Of a stretch of DNA of 16,100 bases, positions 7,105 through 16,100 are shown piece after piece; position 1 is the stretch's first letter, and every line of letters starts with the position of its first letter. Under the pieces are notes generated by a model, which worked only from the letters and a program-made list of their open reading frames with translations, had not been told where the DNA came from and did not search any database. Source of the stretch: Pseudomonadota bacterium (lineage in GTDB: Bacteria > Pseudomonadota > Gammaproteobacteria > Xanthomonadales > Rhodanobacteraceae); NCBI GenBank assembly GCA_021777635.1, contig JAJYDI010000025.1, positions 1-16,100 of the forward strand, read 5' to 3'. The translations under genes and the position numbers were made by a program.

Positions 7105-8007
7105 TCAGCCGCGGCGTCCTTCGATGCGCACCCATCCTTCGCGCACGGTCACCGCCAGACCGACAAACCCGCATTCGGCGTAGCGCGCAAGCAGCTCGGA
7201 TTCCTGCCCGGCGAGGATGCCCGAAATTGCGAACGGCGCGCCGGACCCGAGCCGCGCGGCGAACGTCGGTGCCAGCTCGACCAGTGGTCCGGCAAGAATA
7301 TTGGCCACCAGCACATCGGCGGCAACCGGCGGCAACAGCGCCGGCGCATGCAGCGCCAGTTGCGTGGCGACGCCGTTGCGCGCTGCGTTGTCAACGCTGG
7401 CGGCCAGCGCCTGCGGATCGTTGTCCACGCCTATCGCCCGTATCGCACCGAGCTTCAATGCGGCAATCGCCAGCACGCCCGAGCCGCACCCGTAGTCGAG
7501 CAGTGACCTGCCGGCGAGATCGAGGCCATCCAGCCAGTCAAGGCACAGCGCCGTGGTCGGATGCGTGCCCGTGCCAAAAGCCAAGCCCGGATCAAGGCGC
7601 ACCACCACTGCGTCGTCGTCGAGCCCTGCGGGTTCAACAGTCCACGGATAGATCCATAGCCGCCGGCCGAACCGCATCGGCTGGTAGCGGTCCATCCACG
7701 CCCTCTCCCAGTCCTGGTCGGCCACCTCGCAAAACTCGAGATGATCGGGCTCCAGCTCCGGAAGCAGTTCGGCCAGCGCCGCCGCCAGCCCGCGGCGATC
7801 GGCGCCAGCCGCAAACAGTACCAGCATGCGAACCTGCGCCCACAGCGGCGTCTCGCCCACGCCTGGCTCGAATATCGCGCGTTCGTCCGGCGTCTCGGCG
7901 TCGGCGTCGGCCAGCGTCACCGCCAGCGCGCCAAGATCGGCCAGCGCCGCTTCGGCGGACTCCTGCTGCGCGGCATGGACGGTCAGGGCGAGTTCGAGGA
8001 AGGGCAT
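7105..8007 (-). CDS. prmA: ribosomal protein L11 methyltransferase
   Basis: A 300-residue cytosolic SAM-dependent methyltransferase that trimethylates ribosomal protein L11 at several amino groups. The N-terminal L11-recognition domain is about 1-60 (MPFLELALTVHA...FEPGVGETPLW), then a linker helix region and the catalytic domain. Family motifs are LDPGLAFGTGTHPTT (138-152), the SAM-binding DYGCGSGVLAI (171-181), the acidic GVDNDPQAL and VANILAGPLVEL. The ATG at 8007 matches the family N-terminus; the frame is open 13 codons further upstream without similarity, and no strong ribosome site is seen. It is preceded by a 341-bp gap after accC, unusual in this compact cluster, with a possible promoter. 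It is followed by the DUF3426 gene after 27 nt. Confidence 0.97.
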   Translation of the reverse strand: MPFLELALTVHAAQQESAEAALADLGALAVTLADADAETPDERAIFEPGVGETPLWAQVRMLVLFAAGADRRGLAAALAELLPELEPDHLEFCEVADQDWERAWMDRYQPMRFGRRLWIYPWTVEPAGLDDDAVVVRLDPGLAFGTGTHPTTALCLDWLDGLDLAGRSLLDYGCGSGVLAIAALKLGAIRAIGVDNDPQALAASVDNAARNGVATQLALHAPALLPPVAADVLVANILAGPLVELAPTFAARLGSGAPFAISGILAGQESELLARYAECGFVGLAVTVREGWVRIEGRRG

Positions 8008-8348
8008 GGGTGGACGAGACGTGAGTGGGGTGGGAGCCAGAAGCAAAGCCGCGGAGCATCAAGGCGCGAGGGTCAGAAAAAGGGCTTCATCCCGAGCATA
8101 GCCAAGGACGTTTCACGCACAAGTCATCCCATTCGCGAAGCACACGCAGCCGGCCGGGCTGAATATGCCCGACCTGTCGCTGCTGCCACGGAGCGCCGGC
8201 CTCGGCAGCTGCCCGCAACGCCGGACCGATCCTGTCCGCCAAGGGTGCCGAGGGCTTTCTGAATTCGCGTTCTTCGCGGATTCACAGTCGTTTCGTGCTG
8301 CTTCCTCGTCCGCGGGCCTGCGTGTCGCCGAAGCGCTGACTACAGTAC
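8008..8348. other. 341-bp gap between accC and prmA
   Basis: No convincing gene was found. Short frames in both directions have no recognisable family or good ribosome site. It holds a hairpin CGGGC/GCCCG (8155-8159 and 8167-8171), an imperfect inverted repeat GAAT-t-CGCG / CGCG-g-ATTC (8261-8283) and a weak promoter candidate toward prmA. No T-tailed terminator for accC was seen on the minus strand. Confidence 0.6.
8095..8122 (-). promoter_or_regulatory. weak candidate promoter for prmA
   Basis: On the minus strand TTGTGC (8122-8117) and TATGCT (8100-8095) are spaced by 16 nt. The -10 is identical to the fis candidate; the -35 matches only in TTG. It would give a leader of about 80 nt. This is pattern matching only. 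Confidence 0.25.
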
Positions 8349-9719
8349 TCACGACCCCAGCTTGATCCCCTTGTCCTTGCGCTCGGCGATGCGTTTTTCG
8401 AGGTAGTGAATATTCTGCCCGCCCTGGCGGAAGCCGGGGTCGGCGAGGATGCGCTGTTGCAGCGGAATGTTGGTCTTGATGCCCTCGACGACCATTTCCC
8501 CAAGCGCGATGCGCATGCGCGCGATCGCGGTTTCACGGTCGATCCCGTGGGTTATCAGTTTGCCGACCATCGAATCGTAGTTGGGCGGGATGCGATAGCC
8601 GGAATATAAGTGCGAATCAACTCGCACACCGGGGCCACCGGGCGGGTGATACAGCGACACCGTGCCGGGCGATGGCATGAAGCTGTCCGGATCCTCGGCG
8701 TTGATACGGCACTCGATGGCGTGGCCACGCAGAACGATGTCGCCCTGCTGCAGTCGCAGTTTCTCGCCAGCGGCGATCATCAGCTGCTCGCGCACCAGAT
8801 CAACGCCGGTGATCAGCTCGGTCACCGGGTGCTCGACCTGGATGCGGGTGTTCATCTCGATGAAGTAGAACCGGTCGTTCTCGTAGAGGAACTCGAAAGT
8901 GCCGGCGCCGCGATAGCCAATGCGCACGCAGGCCTCGACGCAGACGCGGCCAATGGCCTCGCGCTGGGCGACGGTCAGGCCCGGCGCGGGGGCCTCCTCG
9001 ACCACCTTCTGGTGGCGACGCTGCATCGAACAGTCGCGCTCGCCGAGGTGCACGGCGTTGCCCTGGCCGTCGGCCAGCACCTGGATCTCAATGTGGCGCG
9101 GGTTCTCTAGGAACTTCTCCATGTACACCTGATCATTGCCGAAGGCCGCCTTGGCCTCGGCGCGCGTCGTTGCGACGCTGTTGAGCAGCGCCGCCTCGGT
9201 ATGAACCACGCGCATGCCGCGCCCGCCCCCGCCGCCCGCCGCCTTGATGATCACCGGGTAGCCGATGCGCCGCGCCGTCGCCAGGTTGGCATCGCTGTCG
9301 TCCGACAGTGGACCGTCGGAGCCCGGCACGCAGGGCACGCCAGCCGCCTGCATGGCCTTGATCGCCTCAACCTTGTCGCCCATCAGGCGGATCACGTCGG
9401 CGGTCGGGCCGATGAATACGAAGCCCGAGCGTTCCACCTGCTCGGCGAAGTCGGCGCGCTCGGACAGAAAACCGTAGCCGGGGTGGATCGCTTGCGCGTC
9501 GGTGATCTCGGCGGCAGCGATGATCGCCGGGATATTGAGGTAGCTCTCGGCGGCCGGCGCCGGGCCGATGCACACCGCCTCGTCAGCCATGGCGACGTGC
9601 TTGAGGTTGCGATCGGCGGTGGAGTGCACGGCCACCGTCTTGATGCCCAAGGCGTGGCAAGCGCGCAGCACGCGCAGGGCGATTTCGCCGCGGTTGGCGA
9701 TCAGGACTTTCTCGAGCAT
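8349..9719 (-). CDS. accC: acetyl-CoA carboxylase, biotin carboxylase subunit
   Basis: A 456-residue ATP-grasp enzyme that carboxylates the biotin on AccB, the first half of malonyl-CoA formation for fatty acid synthesis. It matches E. coli AccC (449 residues) almost end to end. The N-terminal domain starts [20 protein letters not shown]. The ATP-binding lysines K116 (MGDKVEAI) and K159 (VIIKAAGG) and the glycine-rich loop GGGGGRGM (162-169) are present, as are [42 protein letters not shown] and a C-terminus ending near NIHYLEKRI. The ATG is one base after the accB stop (TGA-C-ATG), which points to translational coupling and balanced subunit synthesis. The enzyme is cytosolic and works in a complex with AccB and the AccAD carboxyltransferase, not encoded in the window. 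Confidence 0.99.
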   Translation of the reverse strand: MLEKVLIANRGEIALRVLRACHALGIKTVAVHSTADRNLKHVAMADEAVCIGPAPAAESYLNIPAIIAAAEITDAQAIHPGYGFLSERADFAEQVERSGFVFIGPTADVIRLMGDKVEAIKAMQAAGVPCVPGSDGPLSDDSDANLATARRIGYPVIIKAAGGGGGRGMRVVHTEAALLNSVATTRAEAKAAFGNDQVYMEKFLENPRHIEIQVLADGQGNAVHLGERDCSMQRRHQKVVEEAPAPGLTVAQREAIGRVCVEACVRIGYRGAGTFEFLYENDRFYFIEMNTRIQVEHPVTELITGVDLVREQLMIAAGEKLRLQQGDIVLRGHAIECRINAEDPDSFMPSPGTVSLYHPPGGPGVRVDSHLYSGYRIPPNYDSMVGKLITHGIDRETAIARMRIALGEMVVEGIKTNIPLQQRILADPGFRQGGQNIHYLEKRIAERKDKGIKLGS

Positions 9720-9720
9720 G

Positions 9721-10191
9721 TCAGCCGATCACAAACAGCGGTTCGTCGAACTCGACCGGCTGGCCGTTCTCGGCGAGGATCGCCGTAACATTGCCGGCGA
9801 TGTCGGCCTCGATCTGGTTGAACATCTTCATCGCCTCGATGATGCCGATGGTGTCGCCGGCCTTTACCGCCTGACCGACCTTGACGAACGACGCCGCGCC
9901 CGGACTTGCCGACGTGTAGAAGGTGCCAACCATCGGCGCGCGCACGACGTGGCCCGGCGGAAGCGCGCCGGGCGCTGGAATCGGGACGGCGGCGACGGGC
10001 GCTGGCGCCGCCACGACCGGAGCGGCGGCGTCGCGCGACCCGTGCGCCGACGCCGCCGCTCCGGTCGTGGCCATCGCCGCCTTGGGCACGCGCGACAGGC
10101 GCACGACTTCCTCACCCTCCTTGATTTCCAACTCGGCGAGGTTGGACTCTTCCAGCAGATCGATCAGCTTTTTGATTTTGCGCAGGTCCAT
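9721..10191 (-). CDS. accB: acetyl-CoA carboxylase, biotin carboxyl carrier protein
   Basis: The carrier whose biotin shuttles CO2 from AccC to the carboxyltransferase. From the ATG at 10191 it has 156 residues, the length of E. coli AccB, and begins [25 protein letters not shown] ribosome site (10200-10197) precedes this ATG. An ATG 15 nt upstream (10206) is less likely because the ribosome site would then be inside the gene. Residues 38-80 are an Ala/Pro/Val linker that includes a large inverted repeat. The biotinyl domain (81-156) contains the thumb region ([14 protein letters not shown]) and the biotin site [12 protein letters not shown] with Lys122. The start is 69 nt after the aroQ stop and accC follows after 1 nt. 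Confidence 0.98.
   Translation of the reverse strand: MDLRKIKKLIDLLEESNLAELEIKEGEEVVRLSRVPKAAMATTGAAASAHGSRDAAAPVVAAPAPVAAVPIPAPGALPPGHVVRAPMVGTFYTSASPGAASFVKVGQAVKAGDTIGIIEAMKMFNQIEADIAGNVTAILAENGQPVEFDEPLFVIG
10010..10071. repeat. 24-bp perfect inverted repeat in the accB linker
   Basis: Bases 10010-10033 are the exact reverse complement of 10048-10071, separated by 14 nt (10034-10047). The outer end reads GCCACGACCGG and the inner end GCGGCGTCG on the plus strand. In the gene the arms encode residues 41-48 (ATTGAAAS) and 53-61 (RDAAAPVVA), inside the low-complexity linker before the biotinyl domain. The accB-accC mRNA should form a very stable hairpin here. Confidence 0.95.
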
Positions 10192-10260
10192 GGGTGCCTC
10201 GTTCAAGCGAATCAGAAAAAGGGGGCGATGCGGCAGACCGGGAGGATCCGTGTCAGCGCG

Positions 10261-10716
10261 TCATGGCGACGCGTCCGCCGCGCGCAGCCGCGAGATCACC
10301 GCGGCTAGCGCCAGCCGGTAGCTGTCGGCGCCGAATCCGGCGACGACGCCCATCGCGATGTCGGAAAAATACGAATGCCGGCGAAATGGCTCGCGCGCAT
10401 GCACGTTGCTGAGATGCACCTCGACGAATGGGATCGCCGCTGCCAGCAGGGCATCGCGCAGGGCCACGCTGGTGTGCGTGTAGCCGGCCGGGTTGATCAG
10501 GATGGCCGCCACGCCCTCGCCCGCCGCGGCGTGAACGCGCTCGATCAGGGCGTGTTCGGCATTGGACTGGAAGCTGGTCAGGGTGTGGCCGGCGGCGGCG
10601 GCCTCGGCACGAAGCCCGGCATCGATCGCGGCCAGCGTCGCGCCGCCGTAATGGACCGGCTCGCGCTTGCCCAGCAGGTTGAGGTTGGGGCCATGCAGGA
10701 CCAGGATCTCAGCCAC
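10261..10716 (-). CDS. aroQ: type II 3-dehydroquinate dehydratase
   Basis: A 151-residue cytosolic enzyme that dehydrates 3-dehydroquinate to 3-dehydroshikimate, step three of the shikimate pathway; the type II form is a dodecamer unrelated to E. coli AroD. Motifs: [14 protein letters not shown] with Arg18, Tyr23 in [38 protein letters not shown] with Asn75, and [18 protein letters not shown] with His101, Arg108 and Arg112. The start is GTG at 10716 (the codon is GTG, not ATG), with only a modest ribosome site (GGA-rich). Upstream is a 101-bp gap after the thioredoxin gene that holds a small hairpin (ATCGCC...GGCGAT) and no clear promoter. accB follows after 69 nt; from memory, an aroQ-accB-accC order is common in gammaproteobacteria. 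Confidence 0.97.
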   Translation of the reverse strand: MAEILVLHGPNLNLLGKREPVHYGGATLAAIDAGLRAEAAAAGHTLTSFQSNAEHALIERVHAAAGEGVAAILINPAGYTHTSVALRDALLAAAIPFVEVHLSNVHAREPFRRHSYFSDIAMGVVAGFGADSYRLALAAVISRLRAADASP

Positions 10717-10817
10717 GCAGTCCGTTTCCGGGCGCCGTCAGGGCGGCAGAGCGGGCAAGTCTGCGCGGCTTAACCGTTGTTGTCCATATCGCCGCCGATC
10801 GGCGATGTTCGTTGCTG

Positions 10818-11363
10818 TTACAGGGCCGGCTCGATCCAGCGCCGCAGCTCGCCGGGTGCGAAGGCACCCAGTCTGGTGCGCAGGATCAGGCCGTCGCGAC
10901 TTATCAGCACGCTATACGGCAAAGCGCCGCGGGTGTCGCCGAATCGCAGCGAGGGGTCGGGACTGGCGTCGAGGCCGATCAGGACCGGGTAGTCCACCGG
11001 TACCTGCGCCAGGTAGGCCTTGACCGCCGCCGGCTCGTCCATGGCGATGCCGATCACGCTGAAGCCACGCGCCGCATACGCGGTCTGCGCCCGCGCGAGC
11101 GCCGGCATCTCCTCGCGACACGGGCCGCACCAACTCGCCCAGAAGTTCAACAGCACGAGCTTGCCGTGCCAGCGGGCCAGTGGTGTGGGCTTACCGTAAA
11201 GATCGGGCAGGACCAGCGCGTCGGCGCGATCGCCGATGCCCAGGACCGATAGCCCGAGCGGCGGGTGCGGCAGCCGCATCTGCCCCCAGCGACCCGCAAG
11301 CAGCCCGCCGAGGCCCGCCAGCACGGCCAGACCCAGCACCAGCAACAGCGCCTTACGGTCCAT
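10818..11363 (-). CDS. TlpA-like periplasmic thioredoxin
   Basis: A 181-residue membrane-anchored thioredoxin-fold protein of the TlpA/ResA group, which reduces disulfides in periplasmic substrates such as cytochrome c or copper-site proteins. An N-terminal helix (about 4-24, ALLLVLGLAVLAGLGGLLAG) anchors it. The active site is W78-C-G-P-C82 in NFWASWCGPCREEMPAL, and the cis-proline is P149 in ALPYSVLI. The ATG at 11363 (MDRKALLL) is preferred over the upstream ATG (11405) because it starts right at the anchor and overlaps the dsbD stop by 11 nt, the usual sign of coupling. The overlap suggests DsbD keeps this protein reduced. The exact substrate cannot be told; a DsbE/CcmG role is less likely because no ccm genes are nearby. 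The stop is TAA. Confidence 0.88.
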   Translation of the reverse strand: MDRKALLLVLGLAVLAGLGGLLAGRWGQMRLPHPPLGLSVLGIGDRADALVLPDLYGKPTPLARWHGKLVLLNFWASWCGPCREEMPALARAQTAYAARGFSVIGIAMDEPAAVKAYLAQVPVDYPVLIGLDASPDPSLRFGDTRGALPYSVLISRDGLILRTRLGAFAPGELRRWIEPAL

Positions 11364-13260
11364 GTGCCGCCACGGCCTGCACACGGGCGAGGAATCCGTC
11401 GACACCCTCCTCGCCGATCAGGCGCCGGGCGCGGTCCTCGTGACCGTCGCGGCCGAAAAACAGGAATCCCGGCGGACCGACCAGACCGTAGTGCACCAGC
11501 AGCGCGCGGTCCGCCGCATCGTTGGCGGTGACATTTGCGCGCAGCAGTACGAAGCCCGACAGTGCCTGGCGCACGCGCGCATCGGCCAGCGTGCCAGCCT
11601 CCATCGCCTTGCAGCTGACGCACCAGTCGGCATACACGTCCAGCATCGCCGGGTGACCTGCGGCGGCGGCGGCGGCGACAGCGCGCTCGACGTCGGCAAC
11701 GGTCTTGACCGGTTGCATCGCCAGTGCAGCGGTCGCAACCGTGTTGCCGCCACGTGTCGCGGCCAGCCTGGCAAGCGGCGTCAGCAGCGCCTTGCCGCCA
11801 GCGGCGGCTCCGACGATCTCGGCGGCTCCGGCCAGCAGCAACAGCACGCCCAGTGCCTTCCAAAGCCGACGCCACCCGGAAGCGCCGTCAGCCAGACGTT
11901 CCAGTGCGCCTAGATAAACCGCGGACGCCACCAGAAGTGCGCCAGCCAGCAGCATGATCCAGCGCACGTCGAGTACGCGGTCGAGCATCCAGATCGCCAG
12001 GCCGAGAAACAGCACGCCAAACACCGCCTTGACCGCGTTCATCCATGCGCCGGCCCTCGGCAGCAGTACGCCTGCGGCGACACCGAAGGCGATCAGCGGC
12101 ACGCCCATGCCGAGGCCGAACAGGAAAAGCGCCAGCGCGCCGAAAAGCGGGCTGCCGCTCTGGCTGATGTAGAGCACGCCAGCGACCAGCACCGGGGTCA
12201 CGCAGGAGGTGACGATCAGCGCCGACAGCAGGCCCATCACAGCCGCACCGAGCAGCGAGCCAGCACGCTGGCGATCGCTGGCGCCGGCCAGCCGCGTCTG
12301 CCAGCGCGAGGGCAGCTGAAGCTCGTAGAACCCGAACATGCTTAGCGCCAGCGCGACGAACAGCAGCGCCATCGCCCACACCACCAGCGGCTGTTGCAGC
12401 CACGCCTGCAGATTCGTGCCGACCAGGCCGGCGACCACGCCGACCGCGGCATACACCGCGCTGGCCCCCACCACATAGGCCAGCGACAGCGCGAAGGCGC
12501 GACGCGGCGTGGCTCGCGTTCCGCCGCCGGCGATCAAGCCGGACAGGATCGGAATCATCGGCAGCACACAGGGCGTGAATGCGACCGCCAGACCACCGAG
12601 GAAAAACAGCGCCAGCGCCAGCAGGCGGCTGGAACCGAGCATCCCGGCCAGATGCTGCTCGGCGGTGCCGGCCGCCGCGGATGGCGGCACGGACTTGGCG
12701 GGCGTCACGGGCGTGACGGATGCGCCGCCACGGTCCGCGAACGCGTTCGCTGTGGCGGCCGGCGGCGGCGGCGCGAACGCCGCGCGCACGGCTGCGCCCG
12801 CGCTGGTGCTGACCGACGGTGTGCCGCCGGTCAGCACCAGGGTCAGCAGGTCGGTATGCGGCGGATAGCAGATCTTGGGATCGACCTCGTGACAGCCCTG
12901 CATGCTGACCGCGAGCGTGACGGTGCGGCCGTGGCCGCGGTACGGCAGGGTTGCGTCGAGACTGTGGCGGTAGATCACCGACGGCCCTTGATAGGGGTCC
13001 GGATGCACGATGCCCGCTGGCAGCGCCAGTGCGCCGAGGGTGATGCTCGGGGTTCTCGTCACGACATGGATTCGCTGGCGGTACAGGTAATAGCCGTCGG
13101 CGATCGTCCAGTGCAGGTGCACCATGCCCGGCTCGACGCGGGCACCGAGACGAAACGCCTGGGTCACCGGCAGCAGACCGTCGGTCTCCTGCGAGTGCGC
13201 GGCCAAGCCGGGGAGGATCAGCAGCAGCAGTGCGGCGAGGCCGCGGCGCATCAGGCTCAC
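11353..13260 (-). CDS. dsbD: thiol:disulfide interchange protein DsbD
   Basis: A 635-residue inner-membrane protein that carries electrons from cytosolic thioredoxin to periplasmic reductases. In order: signal peptide (1-23), alpha domain (about 25-145) with C123 and C131 in QGCHEVDPKICYPP, an Ala/Pro/Thr-rich linker (about 146-200), eight or so membrane helices (about 208-490) with C231 in AFTPCVLPMIP and C353 in TSCVTPVLVAG, and a thioredoxin-like gamma domain with C547 and C550 in YADWCVSCKAM. The alpha-domain cysteines are seven residues apart, against five in E. coli, and the second membrane cysteine lacks the usual preceding proline. The start is GTG at 13260, with AAGGG 8 nt upstream; an ATG three codons inside (13251) is the alternative. 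It follows cutA by 50 nt, the order also known in E. coli. Confidence 0.97.
   Translation of the reverse strand: MSLMRRGLAALLLLILPGLAAHSQETDGLLPVTQAFRLGARVEPGMVHLHWTIADGYYLYRQRIHVVTRTPSITLGALALPAGIVHPDPYQGPSVIYRHSLDATLPYRGHGRTVTLAVSMQGCHEVDPKICYPPHTDLLTLVLTGGTPSVSTSAGAAVRAAFAPPPPAATANAFADRGGASVTPVTPAKSVPPSAAAGTAEQHLAGMLGSSRLLALALFFLGGLAVAFTPCVLPMIPILSGLIAGGGTRATPRRAFALSLAYVVGASAVYAAVGVVAGLVGTNLQAWLQQPLVVWAMALLFVALALSMFGFYELQLPSRWQTRLAGASDRQRAGSLLGAAVMGLLSALIVTSCVTPVLVAGVLYISQSGSPLFGALALFLFGLGMGVPLIAFGVAAGVLLPRAGAWMNAVKAVFGVLFLGLAIWMLDRVLDVRWIMLLAGALLVASAVYLGALERLADGASGWRRLWKALGVLLLLAGAAEIVGAAAGGKALLTPLARLAATRGGNTVATAALAMQPVKTVADVERAVAAAAAAGHPAMLDVYADWCVSCKAMEAGTLADARVRQALSGFVLLRANVTANDAADRALLVHYGLVGPPGFLFFGRDGHEDRARRLIGEEGVDGFLARVQAVAAHGP
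12803..12840. repeat. long hairpin-forming inverted repeat in dsbD
   Basis: CTGGTGCTGACCG (12803-12815) is the reverse complement of CGGTCAGCACCAG (12828-12840). After one A/C mismatch, CGG (12817-12819) pairs with CCG (12824-12826), leaving a 4-nt loop. It encodes about residues 141-153 of DsbD, where the alpha domain passes into the linker. A second, smaller repeat, CGTCACG-gg-CGTGACG, lies near 12705-12720 in the same linker. Confidence 0.85.
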
Positions 13261-13310
13261 GATGAATACCCTTGCATGGTGCGCACGGGACCGGCCCGCG
13301 CGCAGGGAGA

Positions 13311-13646
13311 TTACGTCGGCGTCACCGCGGCACGTATCCAGTCCAGATAGGGCGCGTGGCCCTGCTCGACCGGCAGCGCGATCAATTCCGGCACCGCATA
13401 TGGATGCAGCATCAGCAAACGCGCCTGCAGCGCCGGAAACGTGTCGCGGGTGGTCTTAATCAGCAGCAGTTCCTCCGGGGCGGACTCCACTGCATCCTGC
13501 CAGTGGTAGACCGATGTCAGGCCCGGCACGCGGTTGACGCAAGCCGCCAGCCGCTCTTCGACCAACGCCCACGCGATGCGTTCACCGGTGGCTGCATCCG
13601 GGCAGGTGCACAGGACCAGAAGCACGCTCATGTCCACACCGCTCAT
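13311..13646 (-). CDS. cutA: divalent-cation tolerance protein CutA
   Basis: A small trimeric ferredoxin-fold protein linked to copper tolerance in E. coli; its molecular role is still unclear. Family motifs are VLCTCPDAATGERIAWALVE, RLAACVNRVPGLTSVYHWQ, ELLLIKTTRDTFPALQARLL, LHPYAVPELIALPV and YLDWI. The first ATG (13646) gives 111 residues; the ATG at 13631 (MSVLLVLCTCPD) gives 106 and fits the family start as well. Neither has a strong ribosome site. A weak promoter-like pair (TTGCAC near 13685 and TAGCCT at 13661-13656) would start transcription only a few bases before 13646, which would favour 13631. The gene is divergent from groES and leads the run into dsbD. Confidence 0.95.
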   Translation of the reverse strand: MSGVDMSVLLVLCTCPDAATGERIAWALVEERLAACVNRVPGLTSVYHWQDAVESAPEELLLIKTTRDTFPALQARLLMLHPYAVPELIALPVEQGHAPYLDWIRAAVTPT

Positions 13647-13759
13647 GGCCGTTCGAGGCTAGCACAGGCGGCGTCGCGGTCGTGCAAGGCCTGGCGCAAT
13701 AGTCGTCAGTCGTCGGGGCCCGGCGCAGCGTCCCCGCAAGTGACTCGGGTATGTCGCCC

Positions 13760-13785
13760 TTGAAAGGCGCACCGGGCAGCCCCAC
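13760..13785 (+). promoter_or_regulatory. sigma-32 (RpoH) heat-shock promoter of groESL
   Basis: CCTTGAAA (TTGAAA at 13760-13765) and CCCCAC (13780-13785), with 14 nt between, match the RpoH consensus TTGAAA-N11-16-CCCCAT in order and spacing. The expected start is near 13792, giving a leader of about 120 nt before groES. Confidence 0.88.
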
Positions 13786-13786
13786 C

Positions 13787-13800
13787 CCTTGTCGACAAGG
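13787..13800. promoter_or_regulatory. 14-bp perfect palindrome at the expected groESL start site
   Basis: CCTTGTCGACAAGG is a perfect palindrome two bases after the sigma-32 -10 box and straddling the predicted start. It could be an operator or the first hairpin of the leader; no known regulator is assigned. Confidence 0.4.
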
Positions 13801-13834
13801 AGCGACCCCCTTCACGCGGGGGTTTTCTGTCGCT
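13801..13834 (+). promoter_or_regulatory. terminator-like hairpin in the groESL leader
   Basis: CCCCC (13806-13810) pairs with GGGGG (13818-13822), directly followed by TTTT (13823-13826), which looks like a short intrinsic terminator. The flanks AGCGAC (13801-13806) and GTCGCT (13829-13834) are also complementary, giving an alternative longer fold that takes in the T-run. The function is unknown. Confidence 0.45.
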
Positions 13835-13838
13835 AGCA

Positions 13839-13865
13839 TTGGCACTCACTACTGCCGAGTGCTAA
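13839..13865 (+). promoter_or_regulatory. CIRCE operator (HrcA binding site)
   Basis: TTGGCACTC-N9-GAGTGCTAA matches the CIRCE consensus TTAGCACTC-N9-GAGTGCTAA at 17 of 18 arm positions. It lies 47 nt upstream of the groES ATG. HrcA binding here should repress groESL in unstressed cells. The element could also overlap a sigma-70 promoter: TTGGCA at 13839-13844 and an extended TGC-TAACAG at 13860-13868. Confidence 0.93.
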
Positions 13866-13912
13866 CAGGGCAGGTTCCGTCCCAATTTCGTCAACCCAAT
13901 GGTGGAGTCATC

Positions 13913-16031
<2,119 letters not shown>

Positions 16032-16055
16032 TCGCGTCGCATGATCGCTGCTTAC

Positions 16056-16082
16056 AAAAGCCCCGCTTCGGCGGGGCTTTTT
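16056..16082 (+). terminator. intrinsic terminator of groESL
   Basis: AAAGCCCCGC (16057-16066), a TTCG loop (16067-16070) and GCGGGGCTTT (16071-16080) form a 10-bp stem with a stable UUCG tetraloop, followed by more T. The A-run on the left could make it work in the other direction as well. It lies 25 nt after the groEL stop. Confidence 0.95.
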
Positions 16083-16100
16083 CTTGGTTCTTCTCCCAAC

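Overview
The window looks like core chromosome of a high-GC gammaproteobacterium, most likely of the Xanthomonadales/Lysobacterales group. This rests on the gene order dsbD-tlpA-aroQ-accB-accC-prmA-DUF3426-fis-purH beside groES-groEL, on protein sequences that are clearly gammaproteobacterial (AccB, AccC, Fis, PrmA and PurH all align from memory with the E. coli proteins), and on an sX13-like small RNA beside polA. Every main gene is intact except the first, which is cut by the left edge. No insertion sequence, prophage, CRISPR array, tRNA or rRNA was seen.

Layout. 1-572 (+): 3' part of a YadH-type ABC-2 permease. 616-746 (-): a four-hairpin RNA with C-rich loops and an intrinsic terminator, judged a small regulatory RNA. 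861-3617 (-): polA, complete with all three domains and carrying a REP-like palindrome in the linker before the Klenow part. 3692-4099 (+): DUF2782 exported protein, divergent from polA. 4271-13646 (-): a long co-directional run, in transcription order cutA, dsbD, a TlpA-like thioredoxin, aroQ, accB, accC, prmA, a DUF3426 zinc-ribbon membrane protein, fis, purH. 13760-16082 (+): the groES-groEL chaperonin operon with a sigma-32 promoter, a CIRCE operator and a UUCG-loop terminator.

How the genes work together. cutA, dsbD and the thioredoxin form an envelope redox block; dsbD and the thioredoxin overlap by 11 nt, so DsbD may reduce the TlpA-like protein. accB and accC (1 nt apart) make the biotin carrier and biotin carboxylase of acetyl-CoA carboxylase. 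aroQ is a shikimate-pathway enzyme, prmA methylates ribosomal protein L11, fis is a nucleoid protein and purH finishes IMP synthesis. This is a growth-linked housekeeping neighbourhood. Two usual partners are not where other gammaproteobacteria have them: dusB before fis and purD after purH.

The most interesting signals are not genes: (i) the sX13-like RNA between polA and the permease gene, one of whose single-stranded segments is complementary to the fis ribosome binding site; (ii) large inverted repeats inside the polA, accB and dsbD reading frames, each in or at an interdomain linker; (iii) a compound groESL leader with a sigma-32 promoter, a 14-bp palindrome at the expected start site, a terminator-like hairpin and CIRCE. 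No wholly new multi-gene system was recognised.
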